Assembly: GCF_009901565.1 (NCBI RefSeq)
Contig: NZ_WXEW01000010.1
Span: 186,001-250,000 of the forward strand
Origin: Herbidospora solisilvae
GTDB lineage: Bacteria; Actinomycetota; Actinomycetes; Streptosporangiales; Streptosporangiaceae
DNA length: 64,000 nucleotides
Reading direction: 5' to 3'
Of this stretch, positions 44,291 through 52,886 are shown piece by piece. The position numbers were made by a program, and so were the translations under genes. Each line of letters opens with the position of its first letter. The stretch's first letter is position 1. Below the pieces are notes generated by a model. It saw only the letters and a list, made by a program, of their open reading frames with translations, did no database searches and had not been told where the DNA came from.

Positions 44291-45237
44291 ACGACCGGCT
44301 TCCGCGGCTGCTCGCCCTCGTGCCCTACCTGATGTCCCACCCGGGCGCCTCGGTGCCCGAGGTCGCCAAGGTCTTCGGGCTCAACGAGAAGCAGCTCATC
44401 GACGACCTCCAGCTCGTCTGGATGTGCGGCCTGCCCGGCCACACCCCCGGCGACCTGATCGACGTCTCCTGGGACGGCGGCGAGATCCTCATCGACAACG
44501 CCGACACCATCGCCCGGCCGCTGAAGCTCGGCGTCGACGAGGCCAGCGCGCTCCTGGTGGCCCTCCGCATGCTCGGCGAGCTGCCCGAGTTCGCCGGCGG
44601 CGAGGTCCTGGGCCGGGTCGTGGCCAAGCTGGAGCAGGCCGCCGGCGACGGCGCCGCCGCCGTCAGCACCCAGGTCACCGTCGAGGTCGAGGCCGCCCCG
44701 GGCGCGCTGGCGACCGTCACCGACGCCGCCCGGCGCAAGCGCCGCCTCTCGCTCGTCTACTACACCCCCGGCCGCGACGAGGTCACCCCCCGCGAGGTCG
44801 ACCCGCTGCGGGTGGTGCTGGTCGACGGGCGCCACTACCTGGAGGGCTGGTGCTACCGGGCCGAGGCGATGCGGATGTTCCGCGTCGACCGGATCCAGGA
44901 GGTCGCCGTCCTCGACGTGGCCGCCGACCCGCCCGCCGAGGCTGAGCCGATGGACGTCACCCAGGGCGTCTTCCGCCCCTCCGACACCGACGAGCTGGTC
45001 GAGCTGGAGGTCACCCCGTCGGGGCGGTGGATCTCCGAGTACTACCCGGTCGAAGAGGTCGAGGAGCTCGGCGAGGGCCGCCAGCGGGTGGCCCTGCGCG
45101 CCCGCGACCAGGGCTGGCTGGTACGCCTGGCCCTGCGGCTGGGCGACTCCGGCCGGGTCGTCCGCCCCGAGAGCCTGGCCGAACGGGTCGCCGAGACGGC
45201 CAAACGCACCCTGGCCAACTACGAGGGCAGCCTGTAG
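44287..45237 (+). CDS. pafC: PafC, WYL-domain transcriptional regulator
   Basis: Regulator of 316 residues and PafB partner. The N-terminal winged helix has RLLALVPYLMSHPGASVPE and FGLNEKQLIDDLQLVWMCG. The WYL domain (about 150-225) has LSLVYYTPGRDEVTPREVDP and HYLEGWCYRAEAMRMFRVDR. The TTG start overlaps pafB, indicating translational coupling and equal amounts. In relatives the pair controls repair genes such as recA. Confidence 0.94.
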   Translation: MNDRLPRLLALVPYLMSHPGASVPEVAKVFGLNEKQLIDDLQLVWMCGLPGHTPGDLIDVSWDGGEILIDNADTIARPLKLGVDEASALLVALRMLGELPEFAGGEVLGRVVAKLEQAAGDGAAAVSTQVTVEVEAAPGALATVTDAARRKRRLSLVYYTPGRDEVTPREVDPLRVVLVDGRHYLEGWCYRAEAMRMFRVDRIQEVAVLDVAADPPAEAEPMDVTQGVFRPSDTDELVELEVTPSGRWISEYYPVEEVEELGEGRQRVALRARDQGWLVRLALRLGDSGRVVRPESLAERVAETAKRTLANYEGSL

Positions 45238-45328
45238 GCCCCTCATGGGGGTAGCCGGAACCGGGTCGGCGGTGAAGGAATCATGTCGGCAGGGTGACGC
45301 TGTTTTCGGCTGAAGAAGAGGGATTTTC

Positions 45329-45478
45329 GTGATCTGGTTATTGGTCGGCCTGGGCGCGGCAGGGCTGCTCCTCGTGGGGTTTCTGGCCGTCCGGGTCTTC
45401 GTTGCGGCCCGGGGACTGGGGGCCGAAATCGAGCGGGCCAAGAGCCGAATGGACCCGATTCGTCCCCCTGAAGGGTGA
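45329..45478 (+). CDS. Small single-helix membrane protein between pafC and tatA
   Basis: A 49-residue reading frame with GTG start and AGAAGAGGGA 6 bases upstream. It begins MIWLLVGLGAAGLLLVGFLA, one clear transmembrane helix, followed by a charged amphipathic stretch (AAEIERAKSRMDP-like) and a Pro-rich end. The layout, one helix then an amphipathic helix, is loosely like TatA itself, and the next gene is tatA. I know no named family. Codon use matches its neighbours, supporting that it is real. Confidence 0.65.
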   Translation: MIWLLVGLGAAGLLLVGFLAVRVFVAARGLGAEIERAKSRMDPIRPPEG

Positions 45479-45544
45479 TGAGCACTGCGATCGCAGCGTA
45501 CGATCGGGCAAGGACGTGCATCACCCGCCCCTTAAGGACGTGTC

Positions 45545-45883
45545 ATGGGAAGCCTGGGACCCACTGAGCTGATCATCATCGGGCTCATCGTCATTCTGCT
45601 GTTCGGCGCCAAGAAGCTCCCCGACACGGCTCGTGCCCTGGGCCAGTCGCTGCGCCTGTTCAAGAAGGAGACGCAGAAGCTCCGCGAAGACGACGACGAC
45701 AAGGCCACCGTGGTGCAGGCCGAGACCGTGACGCCGCAGCCGGCCCCGGCGCCGCCGGCGCAGATCCCGCCCGCCACGCCGACACCCTCGGTCGAAGACC
45801 GGCTCCGCCAGCTCGAAGAGGAGAACGCGAAGCTCCGCGCCACCTCGCAGCCGGCCGCGCAGCCGTCCGACAAGAAGAACTGA
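45545..45883 (+). CDS. tatA: Twin-arginine translocase subunit TatA
   Basis: Pore-forming Tat subunit of 112 residues. GPTELIIIGLIVILLFGAKK is the membrane helix and hinge, and LPDTARALGQSLRLFKKE the amphipathic helix. A Pro/Ala linker leads to a short predicted coiled coil (EDRLRQLEEENAKLRA) at the C-terminus, longer than the minimal TatA. AAGGACG precedes the ATG. It is followed by tatC. Confidence 0.95.
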   Translation: MGSLGPTELIIIGLIVILLFGAKKLPDTARALGQSLRLFKKETQKLREDDDDKATVVQAETVTPQPAPAPPAQIPPATPTPSVEDRLRQLEEENAKLRATSQPAAQPSDKKN

Positions 45884-45919
45884 CCCCCGCCGCACCTTCT
45901 TTCGAGACAGGATCATGGG

Positions 45920-46774
45920 ATGGCCCTGTTGAAGAGGTCGTCGACGCCGAAGCCCTCGGCCGCGGCGGACGATCCCGATGGGCGCATGTCGCTCATGGAC
46001 CACCTCCGCGAGCTGCGCAACCGCCTGTTCAAGATGATCATCGGCGTGGTGCTCGCGACGATCGTGGGTCTGGTCTTCTTCGACCCGATCTGGGATTTCA
46101 TGACCGGGCCGTTCTGCCGGCTGCCCGACGCCTACCGGCTCGGCGGCGGCACCGAGTGCAGCCTCGTGGTCAACAGCGTCACCGGGGGCCTCTTCATCAA
46201 CCTGAAGGTGGCCTTCATCTTCGGCGTCGTGGTGGCCTCGCCCCTGTGGATCTACCAGATCTGGGCGTTCGTGACGCCCGGTCTCTACCGGAACGAGAAG
46301 CGCTACAGCTACACCTTCCTCGGCCTGGCGCTGCCGCTGTTCCTGGCCGGCGCGACCCTCGCCTACCTGACGATGGACAAGGGCCTGTCGCTGCTGCTGG
46401 GGTTCGTGCCCGACAACTCCGTGCCGCTCATCGACGTGAACGACTACCTCACGTTCCTGATGATGATGCTGCTGATCTTCGGCGTGTCGTTCCTGCTGCC
46501 GCTGCTGCTGGTCTTCCTGAACCTGATCGGCGTGGTCCGCTACGAGGTCGTGGCCAAGCACCAGCGCATGGTGGTCTTCGGGTTCTTCGTCTTCTCGGCC
46601 GTCGCGACTCCGAGCCAGGATCCGTTCACGATGCTCGCGCTCGCGCTGCCGATGATCGCCCTGTTCTTCGTGGCCGAGGCGTTCATGTACTTCCACGACA
46701 AACGTGCCGACGCCGCCGCGGCCCTCAAGGCCCGGCAGATCGAAGAGGAGCTCGACGGAACCCCGGCCGAGTGA
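45920..46774 (+). CDS. tatC: Twin-arginine translocase subunit TatC
   Basis: Receptor for twin-arginine signal peptides, 284 residues with six transmembrane segments. MSLMDHLRELRNRLF is the cytoplasmic signal-recognition start, followed by SPLWIYQIWAFVTPGLYRNEK, with the Pro and Glu residues typical of TatC, and FFVFSAVATPSQDPFTM in the last loop. A charged tail follows. It overlaps the next gene by GTGA. Confidence 0.96.
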   Translation: MALLKRSSTPKPSAAADDPDGRMSLMDHLRELRNRLFKMIIGVVLATIVGLVFFDPIWDFMTGPFCRLPDAYRLGGGTECSLVVNSVTGGLFINLKVAFIFGVVVASPLWIYQIWAFVTPGLYRNEKRYSYTFLGLALPLFLAGATLAYLTMDKGLSLLLGFVPDNSVPLIDVNDYLTFLMMMLLIFGVSFLLPLLLVFLNLIGVVRYEVVAKHQRMVVFGFFVFSAVATPSQDPFTMLALALPMIALFFVAEAFMYFHDKRADAAAALKARQIEEELDGTPAE

Positions 46775-47625
46775 GCCGGCCCGTCGTCCTGGTGAACCCG
46801 GCCGCCCGAGGCGGCCGGGCGGCCCGCCGCCTCGGCCCGGTCCTGGCGCGGCTGCGTGACCCCGAGGTGATCACGGGCGCGTCGGCGGGCGACACGCTCG
46901 AACGGGCCCGCGCCGCCGTGCGGCGACGGCCGCCGGTCGTGGTCGCGTGCGGGGGCGACGGCCTGGTGCACCTGGCGGTGCAGGCGGTGGCCGGCACGGG
47001 CGTCCCGCTGGCGATCGTCCCCATGGGCACCGGCAACGACATCGCCGCCGACCTCGGCGTGCCGCGTGACCCGTTGGCCGCCGCCGACCTGGTCACCAGG
47101 GGAGTGCCCCGCGTCATCGACGCCGCCACCGTGGGCGACCGCTGGTTCGCCGGGGTGCTGGCCTGCGGGTTCGACTCCCGCGTCAACGAGCGCGCCAACG
47201 CGATGACCGGCCCGGCCCGCTACGTCACCGCCGTGCTCCGGGAACTGCGGGAGTTCCGGCCGATCCCCTTCCGGGTCACCCTCGACCACCACCCCGCCGT
47301 GGAGGTCGACGCGATGCTGGTGGCCGTGGGGAACACCCGGTCGTACGGGAACGGGATGAAGATCTGCCCGACCGCCCGGCCCGACGACGGACTGCTCGAC
47401 GTGGTGATCCTCAAGGCGCTGCCGACGGCCGCCTTCCTGCGGGCCTTTCCCAAGGTCTTCCTGGGCACCCATGGCAGTCATCCGGCCGTGGAGATCCATC
47501 GTGCCGCTTCCGTGACCCTGGAGGCACCCGGCGTGATCGCCTACGCCGACGGGGAACGCGCCGGACCGACCCCGCTGACCTGCACGGCCCGTGCCGGTGC
47601 GCTGACGGTGATGACACGGCCGTAA
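46771..47625 (+). CDS. Diacylglycerol kinase-family lipid kinase (YegS/DagK-like)
   Basis: Soluble lipid or sphingoid kinase of 284 residues. VLVNPAARGG starts the nucleotide fold, VACGGDGLVHLAVQAV has the GGDG ATP loop and IVPMGTGNDIAADLG the conserved GTGN. NTRSYGNGMKICPTARPDDG and DGERAG near the C-terminus are further DagK signatures. It phosphorylates diacylglycerol or a similar lipid for phospholipid recycling. The GTG start overlaps tatC by 4 bases; the frame also stays open inside tatC, but that is not coding. Confidence 0.92.
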   Translation: MSRPVVLVNPAARGGRAARRLGPVLARLRDPEVITGASAGDTLERARAAVRRRPPVVVACGGDGLVHLAVQAVAGTGVPLAIVPMGTGNDIAADLGVPRDPLAAADLVTRGVPRVIDAATVGDRWFAGVLACGFDSRVNERANAMTGPARYVTAVLRELREFRPIPFRVTLDHHPAVEVDAMLVAVGNTRSYGNGMKICPTARPDDGLLDVVILKALPTAAFLRAFPKVFLGTHGSHPAVEIHRAASVTLEAPGVIAYADGERAGPTPLTCTARAGALTVMTRP

Positions 47626-47637
47626 CAGGAATATCGG

Positions 47638-47650
47638 TAGGGTTGACGGC
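47638..47650 (+). promoter_or_regulatory. Leaderless promoter element of helY
   Basis: TAGGGT followed by 7 bases and the ATG, with no Shine-Dalgarno sequence. This is the clearest example of the TAnnnT-7-start pattern in the window. Confidence 0.5.
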
Positions 47651-50359
47651 ATGAGCACGCCTGCGGAACGCTACGCCGCCTTCCGTGACCAGCAGACCGA
47701 GTCGGGCCCGGCGCTCACCTCGTTCCGCGGGTTGTACGACTTCGAGCTCGACGAGTTCCAGCTCGACGCCTGCCAGGCGCTGGAGGCCGGAGACGGCGTG
47801 CTGGTGGCGGCCCCCACGGGGTCCGGAAAGACCGTGGTCGGCGAGTTCGCCGTCCACCTGGCCCTGGAGCAGGGCCGCAAGTGCTTCTACACGACGCCCA
47901 TCAAGGCGCTGTCGAACCAGAAGTTCAACGACCTGGTGCGGCGCTACGGCGCCGCCAACGTGGGTCTGCTGACCGGCGACAACAGCGTCAACGGCGACGC
48001 CCCGATCGTCATCATGACGACCGAGGTGCTGCGCAACATGCTCTACGCGGGCTCCCAAACCCTCAGCGGGCTCGGCTACGTGGTCATGGACGAGGTCCAC
48101 TACCTCGCCGACCGGTTCCGTGGCGCCGTCTGGGAAGAGGTGATCATCCACCTGCCCGAGTCGGTGCGCGTGGTCGCCCTGTCGGCCACGGTCTCCAACG
48201 CCGAGGAGTTCGGCGAGTGGCTGGGGGCGGTCCGGGGCGACACGACGGTGATCGTCGACGAGCACCGCCCGGTCCCGCTGTGGCAGCACATGCTGGTCGG
48301 CAACCGCCTCTACGACCTGTTCGCCAGCGAAGACGGCGCGACCCGCATCAACGCCAACCTGATGCGCATCTCCCGCGACGAGCAGCGCCTCAACCAGGCG
48401 CGCGGCAAACGCGGCTACAACCGCCCCCGGCGCACCCCCCACGACCGCGCCCAGGTGATCGAGCGTCTCGACTCCGAGGGCCTGCTGCCGGCGATCACGT
48501 TCATCTTCTCCCGCGCGGGCTGCGACGCCGCCGTCAAGCAGTGCCTCTACGCGGGCCTGCGGCTCACCACCGACGAGGAGCGCCACGAGATCCGGCAGCT
48601 GGTCGACGAGCGCACCGCCCACCTGCCCGACGAAGACCTCGCGGTGCTGGGCTACCTCGACTTCCGCGACTGCCTGGAGCGCGGCCTGGCCGCCCACCAC
48701 GCGGGCATGCTCCCGGCCTTCAAGGAGGTCGTCGAGGAGCTGTTCACCAAGGGCCTGGTCAAGGCCGTCTTCGCGACCGAGACTTTGGCCCTGGGCATCA
48801 ACATGCCGGCCCGCTCGGTCGTCATCGAGAAGCTCGACAAGTGGAACGGCGAGACCCACGCCGACCTGACCCCGGGCGAATACACCCAGCTCACCGGCCG
48901 GGCCGGCCGCCGCGGCATCGACGTCGAGGGCCACGCGGTGGTCGTCTACCAGCCCGGCATGGACCCGATCGGCGTCGCGGGCCTGGCCAGCACCCGCACC
49001 TACCCGCTGCGGTCGAGCTTCCGGCCCTCCTACAACATGGCCGTGAACCTGGTGGGCCAGGTCGGCCGCGAGCGGGCGCGGGCCCTGCTGGAAGACTCCT
49101 TCGCCCAGTTCCAGGCCGACCGCGCTGTCGTCGGGCTGGCCCGCCAGCTGCGCAAGCACGAAGACGCGCTGCGGGGCTACAAGGAGGCGATGACCTGCCA
49201 CCTGGGCGACTTCCCCGAATACGCCGCGCTGCGGCGGGCGCTGTCCGACCGTGAGGCCGAGTTGTCCAAGCAGCGCGGCGCGGCCCGGCGGGCACAGGCG
49301 GTGCAGAGCCTGGAGGTGCTGAAGGTCGGCGACGTGATCCGCATCCCGGGCGGGCGCCGGGCCGGGCTGGCCGTCGTCCTCGACCCGGGGGTGAGCGTGC
49401 GCGGCGAGGGCCCGTCGCTGCTGGTGCTGACGGTCGGCAAACAGGTCAAGAAGCTGACCCCGGCCGACTTCCCGGTGCCGGTCGAGCCGGTCGAGCGCAT
49501 CCGGGTGCCGCGCAACTTCAACGCCCGCAGCCCCAAGGAGCGGGCCAACCTGGTCGCCACCATGCACGCCAAGCTGGGCGACGTCGACCTGGGCAAGCCG
49601 GTGCGCGCCCGCGACCACGCGGCCGAGGACGACGAGATCCTGCGGCTGCGCCGCGAGCTGCGCCAGCATCCCTGCCACGGCTGCGACGAGCGCGAAGACC
49701 ACGCCCGCTGGGCCGAGCGCTACTACAAGCTGCTGCGCGAGACCGAGGGCCTGCGCCGCCGCGTCGAAGGCCGCTCCCACGTCATCGCCCGCACCTTCGA
49801 CCGGGTCTGCGGCATCCTCGACGAGCTCGGCTACCTCGACGGCGAGACCGTCACCGACGAGGGCCGCCGCCTCGCCAAGCTCTACACCGAGCTCGACCTG
49901 CTGACCGCCGAGTGCCTGCGCGGCGGCATCTGGGAGAAGCTCGACCCCGCCGAACTGGCCGCCTGCGTCTCGTCCCTGGTCTACGAGTCACGCCAGACCG
50001 ACGACAACCGCAGCCCCCGCGTCCCGGCCGGGGCCGCGAAAGAGGCCCTGGCGTCGATGGTGAAGTTGTGGGCCGACCTGGAGGCCGTCGAGCAGGACCA
50101 CGACCTGTCGTTCACCCGCGAGCCCGACATGAGCTTCGCGTGGGCGGCCTGGCGCTGGGCCAAGGGGCACACCCTCGACGCGGTGCTGACCGACAACGAC
50201 CTGGCGGCGGGTGACTTCGTCCGGTGGATCAAGCAGCTGCTCGACCTGCTGGGCCAGTTGCGCGACGCGGCGCCCAAGGGCAGCAAGGTGCGCGAGACCT
50301 CGGGGAAGGCGATCGACGCCATGCGGCGCGGGGTGGTGGCCTACTCGTCGCTGACGTGA
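47651..50359 (+). CDS. helY: HelY-type DEVH-box (Ski2/Mtr4-like) RNA helicase
   Basis: Superfamily 2 helicase of 902 residues. Motif I APTGSGKTVVGEFAVH, motif II MDEVHYLADRFRG, motif III LSATVSN, motif V FATETLALGINMPARSVV and motif VI QLTGRAGRRGIDVEG are all present. A beta-barrel insertion and a helical C-terminal domain (DSHCT-like, about 720-900) follow, as in Mtr4/Dob1. It probably unwinds RNA for processing or decay. It lies downstream of tatC in actinomycetes, as here. Confidence 0.94.
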   Translation: MSTPAERYAAFRDQQTESGPALTSFRGLYDFELDEFQLDACQALEAGDGVLVAAPTGSGKTVVGEFAVHLALEQGRKCFYTTPIKALSNQKFNDLVRRYGAANVGLLTGDNSVNGDAPIVIMTTEVLRNMLYAGSQTLSGLGYVVMDEVHYLADRFRGAVWEEVIIHLPESVRVVALSATVSNAEEFGEWLGAVRGDTTVIVDEHRPVPLWQHMLVGNRLYDLFASEDGATRINANLMRISRDEQRLNQARGKRGYNRPRRTPHDRAQVIERLDSEGLLPAITFIFSRAGCDAAVKQCLYAGLRLTTDEERHEIRQLVDERTAHLPDEDLAVLGYLDFRDCLERGLAAHHAGMLPAFKEVVEELFTKGLVKAVFATETLALGINMPARSVVIEKLDKWNGETHADLTPGEYTQLTGRAGRRGIDVEGHAVVVYQPGMDPIGVAGLASTRTYPLRSSFRPSYNMAVNLVGQVGRERARALLEDSFAQFQADRAVVGLARQLRKHEDALRGYKEAMTCHLGDFPEYAALRRALSDREAELSKQRGAARRAQAVQSLEVLKVGDVIRIPGGRRAGLAVVLDPGVSVRGEGPSLLVLTVGKQVKKLTPADFPVPVEPVERIRVPRNFNARSPKERANLVATMHAKLGDVDLGKPVRARDHAAEDDEILRLRRELRQHPCHGCDEREDHARWAERYYKLLRETEGLRRRVEGRSHVIARTFDRVCGILDELGYLDGETVTDEGRRLAKLYTELDLLTAECLRGGIWEKLDPAELAACVSSLVYESRQTDDNRSPRVPAGAAKEALASMVKLWADLEAVEQDHDLSFTREPDMSFAWAAWRWAKGHTLDAVLTDNDLAAGDFVRWIKQLLDLLGQLRDAAPKGSKVRETSGKAIDAMRRGVVAYSSLT

Positions 50360-50433
50360 TCGGGGCGAACTGACCGCCCGGTCAGGCGCGGGTAGTGGTT
50401 CGTTCGCCCACCGTATCCCCATGGGGAGATTCC

Positions 50434-50469
50434 GGGTGTTACACGGCGGAAATCCGCTATGTAACACCC
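50434..50469. repeat. 10-bp inverted repeat with inner stem upstream of a small membrane gene
   Basis: GGGTGTTACA and TGTAACACCC flank 16 bases that contain a second pair, GCGGA/TCCGC. It could be an operator or an RNA hairpin. It lies 19 bases before the start of the 55-residue protein and has no U-run. Confidence 0.55.
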
Positions 50470-50488
50470 CACGCCCCTGGAGGTCCGG

Positions 50489-50656
50489 ATGTTCGCTCTC
50501 CTCGCCGCTGTCCTGTTCCTCGTCGCCCTCGTCTTCGCGATCGGCGGCTACGCCGTCGGCGCGGTCCTGACCGTGACCACGCTGACCATCGCCGGCGCCG
50601 TGTTCCTGGCCCTGCACCTGGGCGGCTACGGCACCACGTGGAGCCTCAAGAAGTGA
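50489..50656 (+). CDS. Small two-helix membrane protein
   Basis: A 55-residue reading frame, ATG with GGAGGT 5 bases upstream. It begins MFALLAAVLFLVALVFAIGG and continues as a second hydrophobic segment (LTVTTLTIAGAVFLALHL), ending in a Lys-Lys tail. It contains almost no charged residues elsewhere. I recognise no family. A good ribosome-binding site, an upstream inverted repeat and a downstream hairpin suggest a monocistronic gene. Confidence 0.65.
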   Translation: MFALLAAVLFLVALVFAIGGYAVGAVLTVTTLTIAGAVFLALHLGGYGTTWSLKK

Positions 50657-50668
50657 CCTGACTTTGTA

Positions 50669-50702
50669 AAGGGCCGCTCCGTGATCGCGCGGGGCGGCCC
50701 TT
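50669..50702 (+). terminator. Terminator after the small membrane gene
   Basis: 12-bp stem AAGGGCCGCTCC with GGGGCGGCCCTT (one U-G pair) and a 10-base loop, 12 bases after the stop codon. Confidence 0.65.
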
Positions 50703-50832
50703 CGCGTATTCCCGGCGCATTTTCCGGCCGCGAACCGGACGCTGACGCATTCGGTTACAATCACTTTGGCCGACGCCAATTGAGCACATTAGCGGTACGA
50801 CATCTCCGGACGATTGAGGAGTGTAATCCCCG

Positions 50833-51474
50833 ATGAGCGCAACGGCCCCATCCGCATTGCTGCGCGTGTCCGGTCTGCACAAATCCTATTCCCGCCTGCC
50901 GGTGCTGCACGACGTCGGCTTCTCGATCGGCTCCGGTGAGGCGGTGGCCGTGGTCGGGGCGAACGGGTCGGGGAAGACGACCCTGCTGCGGTGCGTCGCC
51001 GGGGTGGAAGACGCCGACGAGGGGCTGGTGGAGTTCGACGGCGTGCCGCTGCGCGAGTCCGACCCCGCGGTCCGGGCGGCGATGGCCTGCCTGCTCGACG
51101 ACGTCGACTACTTCCCCGACATGTCGGTCGTCGACCACCTGGCCCTCTACGCCTGGGCCCACGGCGCCGACGACCCCGACGCCCTGGTGGCGGCCACGCT
51201 GCGCGACCTCGACCTCGAAGGGGCCGCCGACCAACTGCCGATCACCCTGTCCAGCGGCCAGCGCCACCGGCTCGGGCTGGCCTCCTGCCTGGTCAGGCCG
51301 CGTCGGCTGCTGCTGCTCGACGAACCCGAGCAGCGTCTCGACGTGAAGGGGCGGGCCTGGCTCGCCGACCGGCTCCAGAAGGAGAAGGCGGCGGGTGTGG
51401 CCGTGCTGTTCACCTCCCACGACCGTGACCTGATCGACGCGGTCGCCGACCGCACGATCGAGGTGGCCGGATGA
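50833..51474 (+). CDS. ABC transporter ATP-binding protein
   Basis: ATPase of 213 residues. Walker A is GANGSGKTT, the Q-loop region is unusual (CLLDDVDYFPDMSVVDHL, with no clear Gln), the signature reads LSSGQRHRLGLA, Walker B LLLLDEP is followed by Glu, and the H-loop is TSHDRD. It overlaps the membrane partner gene by ATGA. A TACAAT -10 lies at 50756-50761. The pair ends back to back with the RiPP locus and could export or protect against its product; this is inference. Confidence 0.92.
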   Translation: MSATAPSALLRVSGLHKSYSRLPVLHDVGFSIGSGEAVAVVGANGSGKTTLLRCVAGVEDADEGLVEFDGVPLRESDPAVRAAMACLLDDVDYFPDMSVVDHLALYAWAHGADDPDALVAATLRDLDLEGAADQLPITLSSGQRHRLGLASCLVRPRRLLLLDEPEQRLDVKGRAWLADRLQKEKAAGVAVLFTSHDRDLIDAVADRTIEVAG

Positions 51475-52886
51475 CGGTCATCGGGGTCCGGGCGCTGCCG
51501 GGGGCCGCCGAGCTCCGCCACCGCAGGCGGGCCCGCCGCCCGCGCCGCCCCCTGGGCTTCCTGCTCTCGATGCTCATCGAGCGCCTCATCTACCTGGGCG
51601 TTCTGGGCGGGCTCGTGGTCGAGGTCACCCAGGCCGGGGTGGCGCGCATCGAGGCCGGCGGCGGCGTGCCCGACCTGGTGCGCACGTCCGTCACCCAGCT
51701 CACGGCGGCGGTCCTGGCCCTGGCCTGCCTGGTGCTGCTGGCCAAGGCGCTGCTGGCGTTCGGCCCGCTCTACGCCGGGTCGCCGGCCCGCACGTGGCTG
51801 CTCAGCACCCCCGTCGACCGGGGCGCCCTGCTGCGCGGGCATCTGGCGGCGGCGGTGACGGCGGGCGCGGCGGTGTGCGCGGTCATCGGGTTCGTCTTCC
51901 TGGCGGTGACCCGGTTGTCGGTGCCGGTCGTCGCGTGGGTGGTCTGCTGGGCGGCGGCCGGAGTGGTGCTGACCTGCCTGTGCGTGCTGGCGCAGGCGGG
52001 GGAGCGGCCGGTCGCGGCCGTCCAGCGGTGGCTGAGCGGGGCGGCCTACACGCTGGTCGGGGTCGCGGTGGCGGTGCTCGCGCTGCGCCCCGACCTGACG
52101 CTGACCGGGCTGGAGTCGGCGGGGCCGGTTCCGTTCACCGTGGCGGCGGCCGTCGCGCTGGCGGCGGCGGTGGCCGCGGCCGAGTGGGCGCGGCGCAGCC
52201 TCGGGGCGATGACACGCGGGAAGGTGTCGTCCGGGGCCGAACTGGCCACCGCGACGCACGTGTCGGTGCTCTCCCTCGACGTGACGATGTTCTGGTCCAT
52301 CGTGCTCGAACGGCGGGCGCGGGCGGTGGCGCGGGTGCGTCCGGCGGCGATTCGCGGAAATCGATTCACCGCATTGGTGAAAAGCGATCTGGCCCGAATC
52401 CGGCGCATGCCGACGGGATTCTTCATGTGGGCGGCGCTGATTTCCGTTCCTTATGGCGCCTATGTCGTCGGGCTCGACGCATTTCTGCCCGCGCTGCACA
52501 CCGTGACGGCATTCGCGGCCGTCGACAGATTGGCGGCCGGATTGCGCGTCGTTTCGCGTTCTCCGTCTATTCGGCGGGCGCTGGGCGGCTCCGATCTGAT
52601 GCTGACGCTCACGTTCCTGACCGTCCCGGCCGCCGGGGCGGTGGTCTGGTCGGCCGTCACCTGGGCGCTGGTTCCGGGGTTGTCGCTGCTGACGGCGGCG
52701 GTGTCGGCGGCGGGCGCGCTGGCGGTGACCTACCGGGTGGCGACCCGGCCGCCGCTCGACTACTCCAGCCCTCTGGTGGACGTCGGGCTGTTCGGCCCGA
52801 CGCCCCTCGGGCTGATCCTGCAACTGGTGCGCGGCCCGGCGCTGCTGGCCGGGCTGGCCCTCCTGCAGACCGTGATCGCCGGGTGA
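51471..52886 (+). CDS. DUF6297-like membrane protein, ABC transporter permease partner
   Basis: Membrane protein of 471 residues with about ten to twelve hydrophobic segments. A basic N-terminus (RHRRRARRPRRPLG) is followed by LLSMLIERLIYLGVLGGLVV. LLSTPVDRGALLRGHLAAAV and a long central cytoplasmic loop (RRSLGAMTRGKV to SDLARIRRMP) match the DUF6297 type that pairs with an ABC ATPase. No permease motif proves its cargo. Bases 52350-52600 have somewhat lower GC than the rest. Its stop codon touches the stop of the third RiPP precursor on the other strand. Confidence 0.82.
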   Translation: MTVIGVRALPGAAELRHRRRARRPRRPLGFLLSMLIERLIYLGVLGGLVVEVTQAGVARIEAGGGVPDLVRTSVTQLTAAVLALACLVLLAKALLAFGPLYAGSPARTWLLSTPVDRGALLRGHLAAAVTAGAAVCAVIGFVFLAVTRLSVPVVAWVVCWAAAGVVLTCLCVLAQAGERPVAAVQRWLSGAAYTLVGVAVAVLALRPDLTLTGLESAGPVPFTVAAAVALAAAVAAAEWARRSLGAMTRGKVSSGAELATATHVSVLSLDVTMFWSIVLERRARAVARVRPAAIRGNRFTALVKSDLARIRRMPTGFFMWAALISVPYGAYVVGLDAFLPALHTVTAFAAVDRLAAGLRVVSRSPSIRRALGGSDLMLTLTFLTVPAAGAVVWSAVTWALVPGLSLLTAAVSAAGALAVTYRVATRPPLDYSSPLVDVGLFGPTPLGLILQLVRGPALLAGLALLQTVIAG

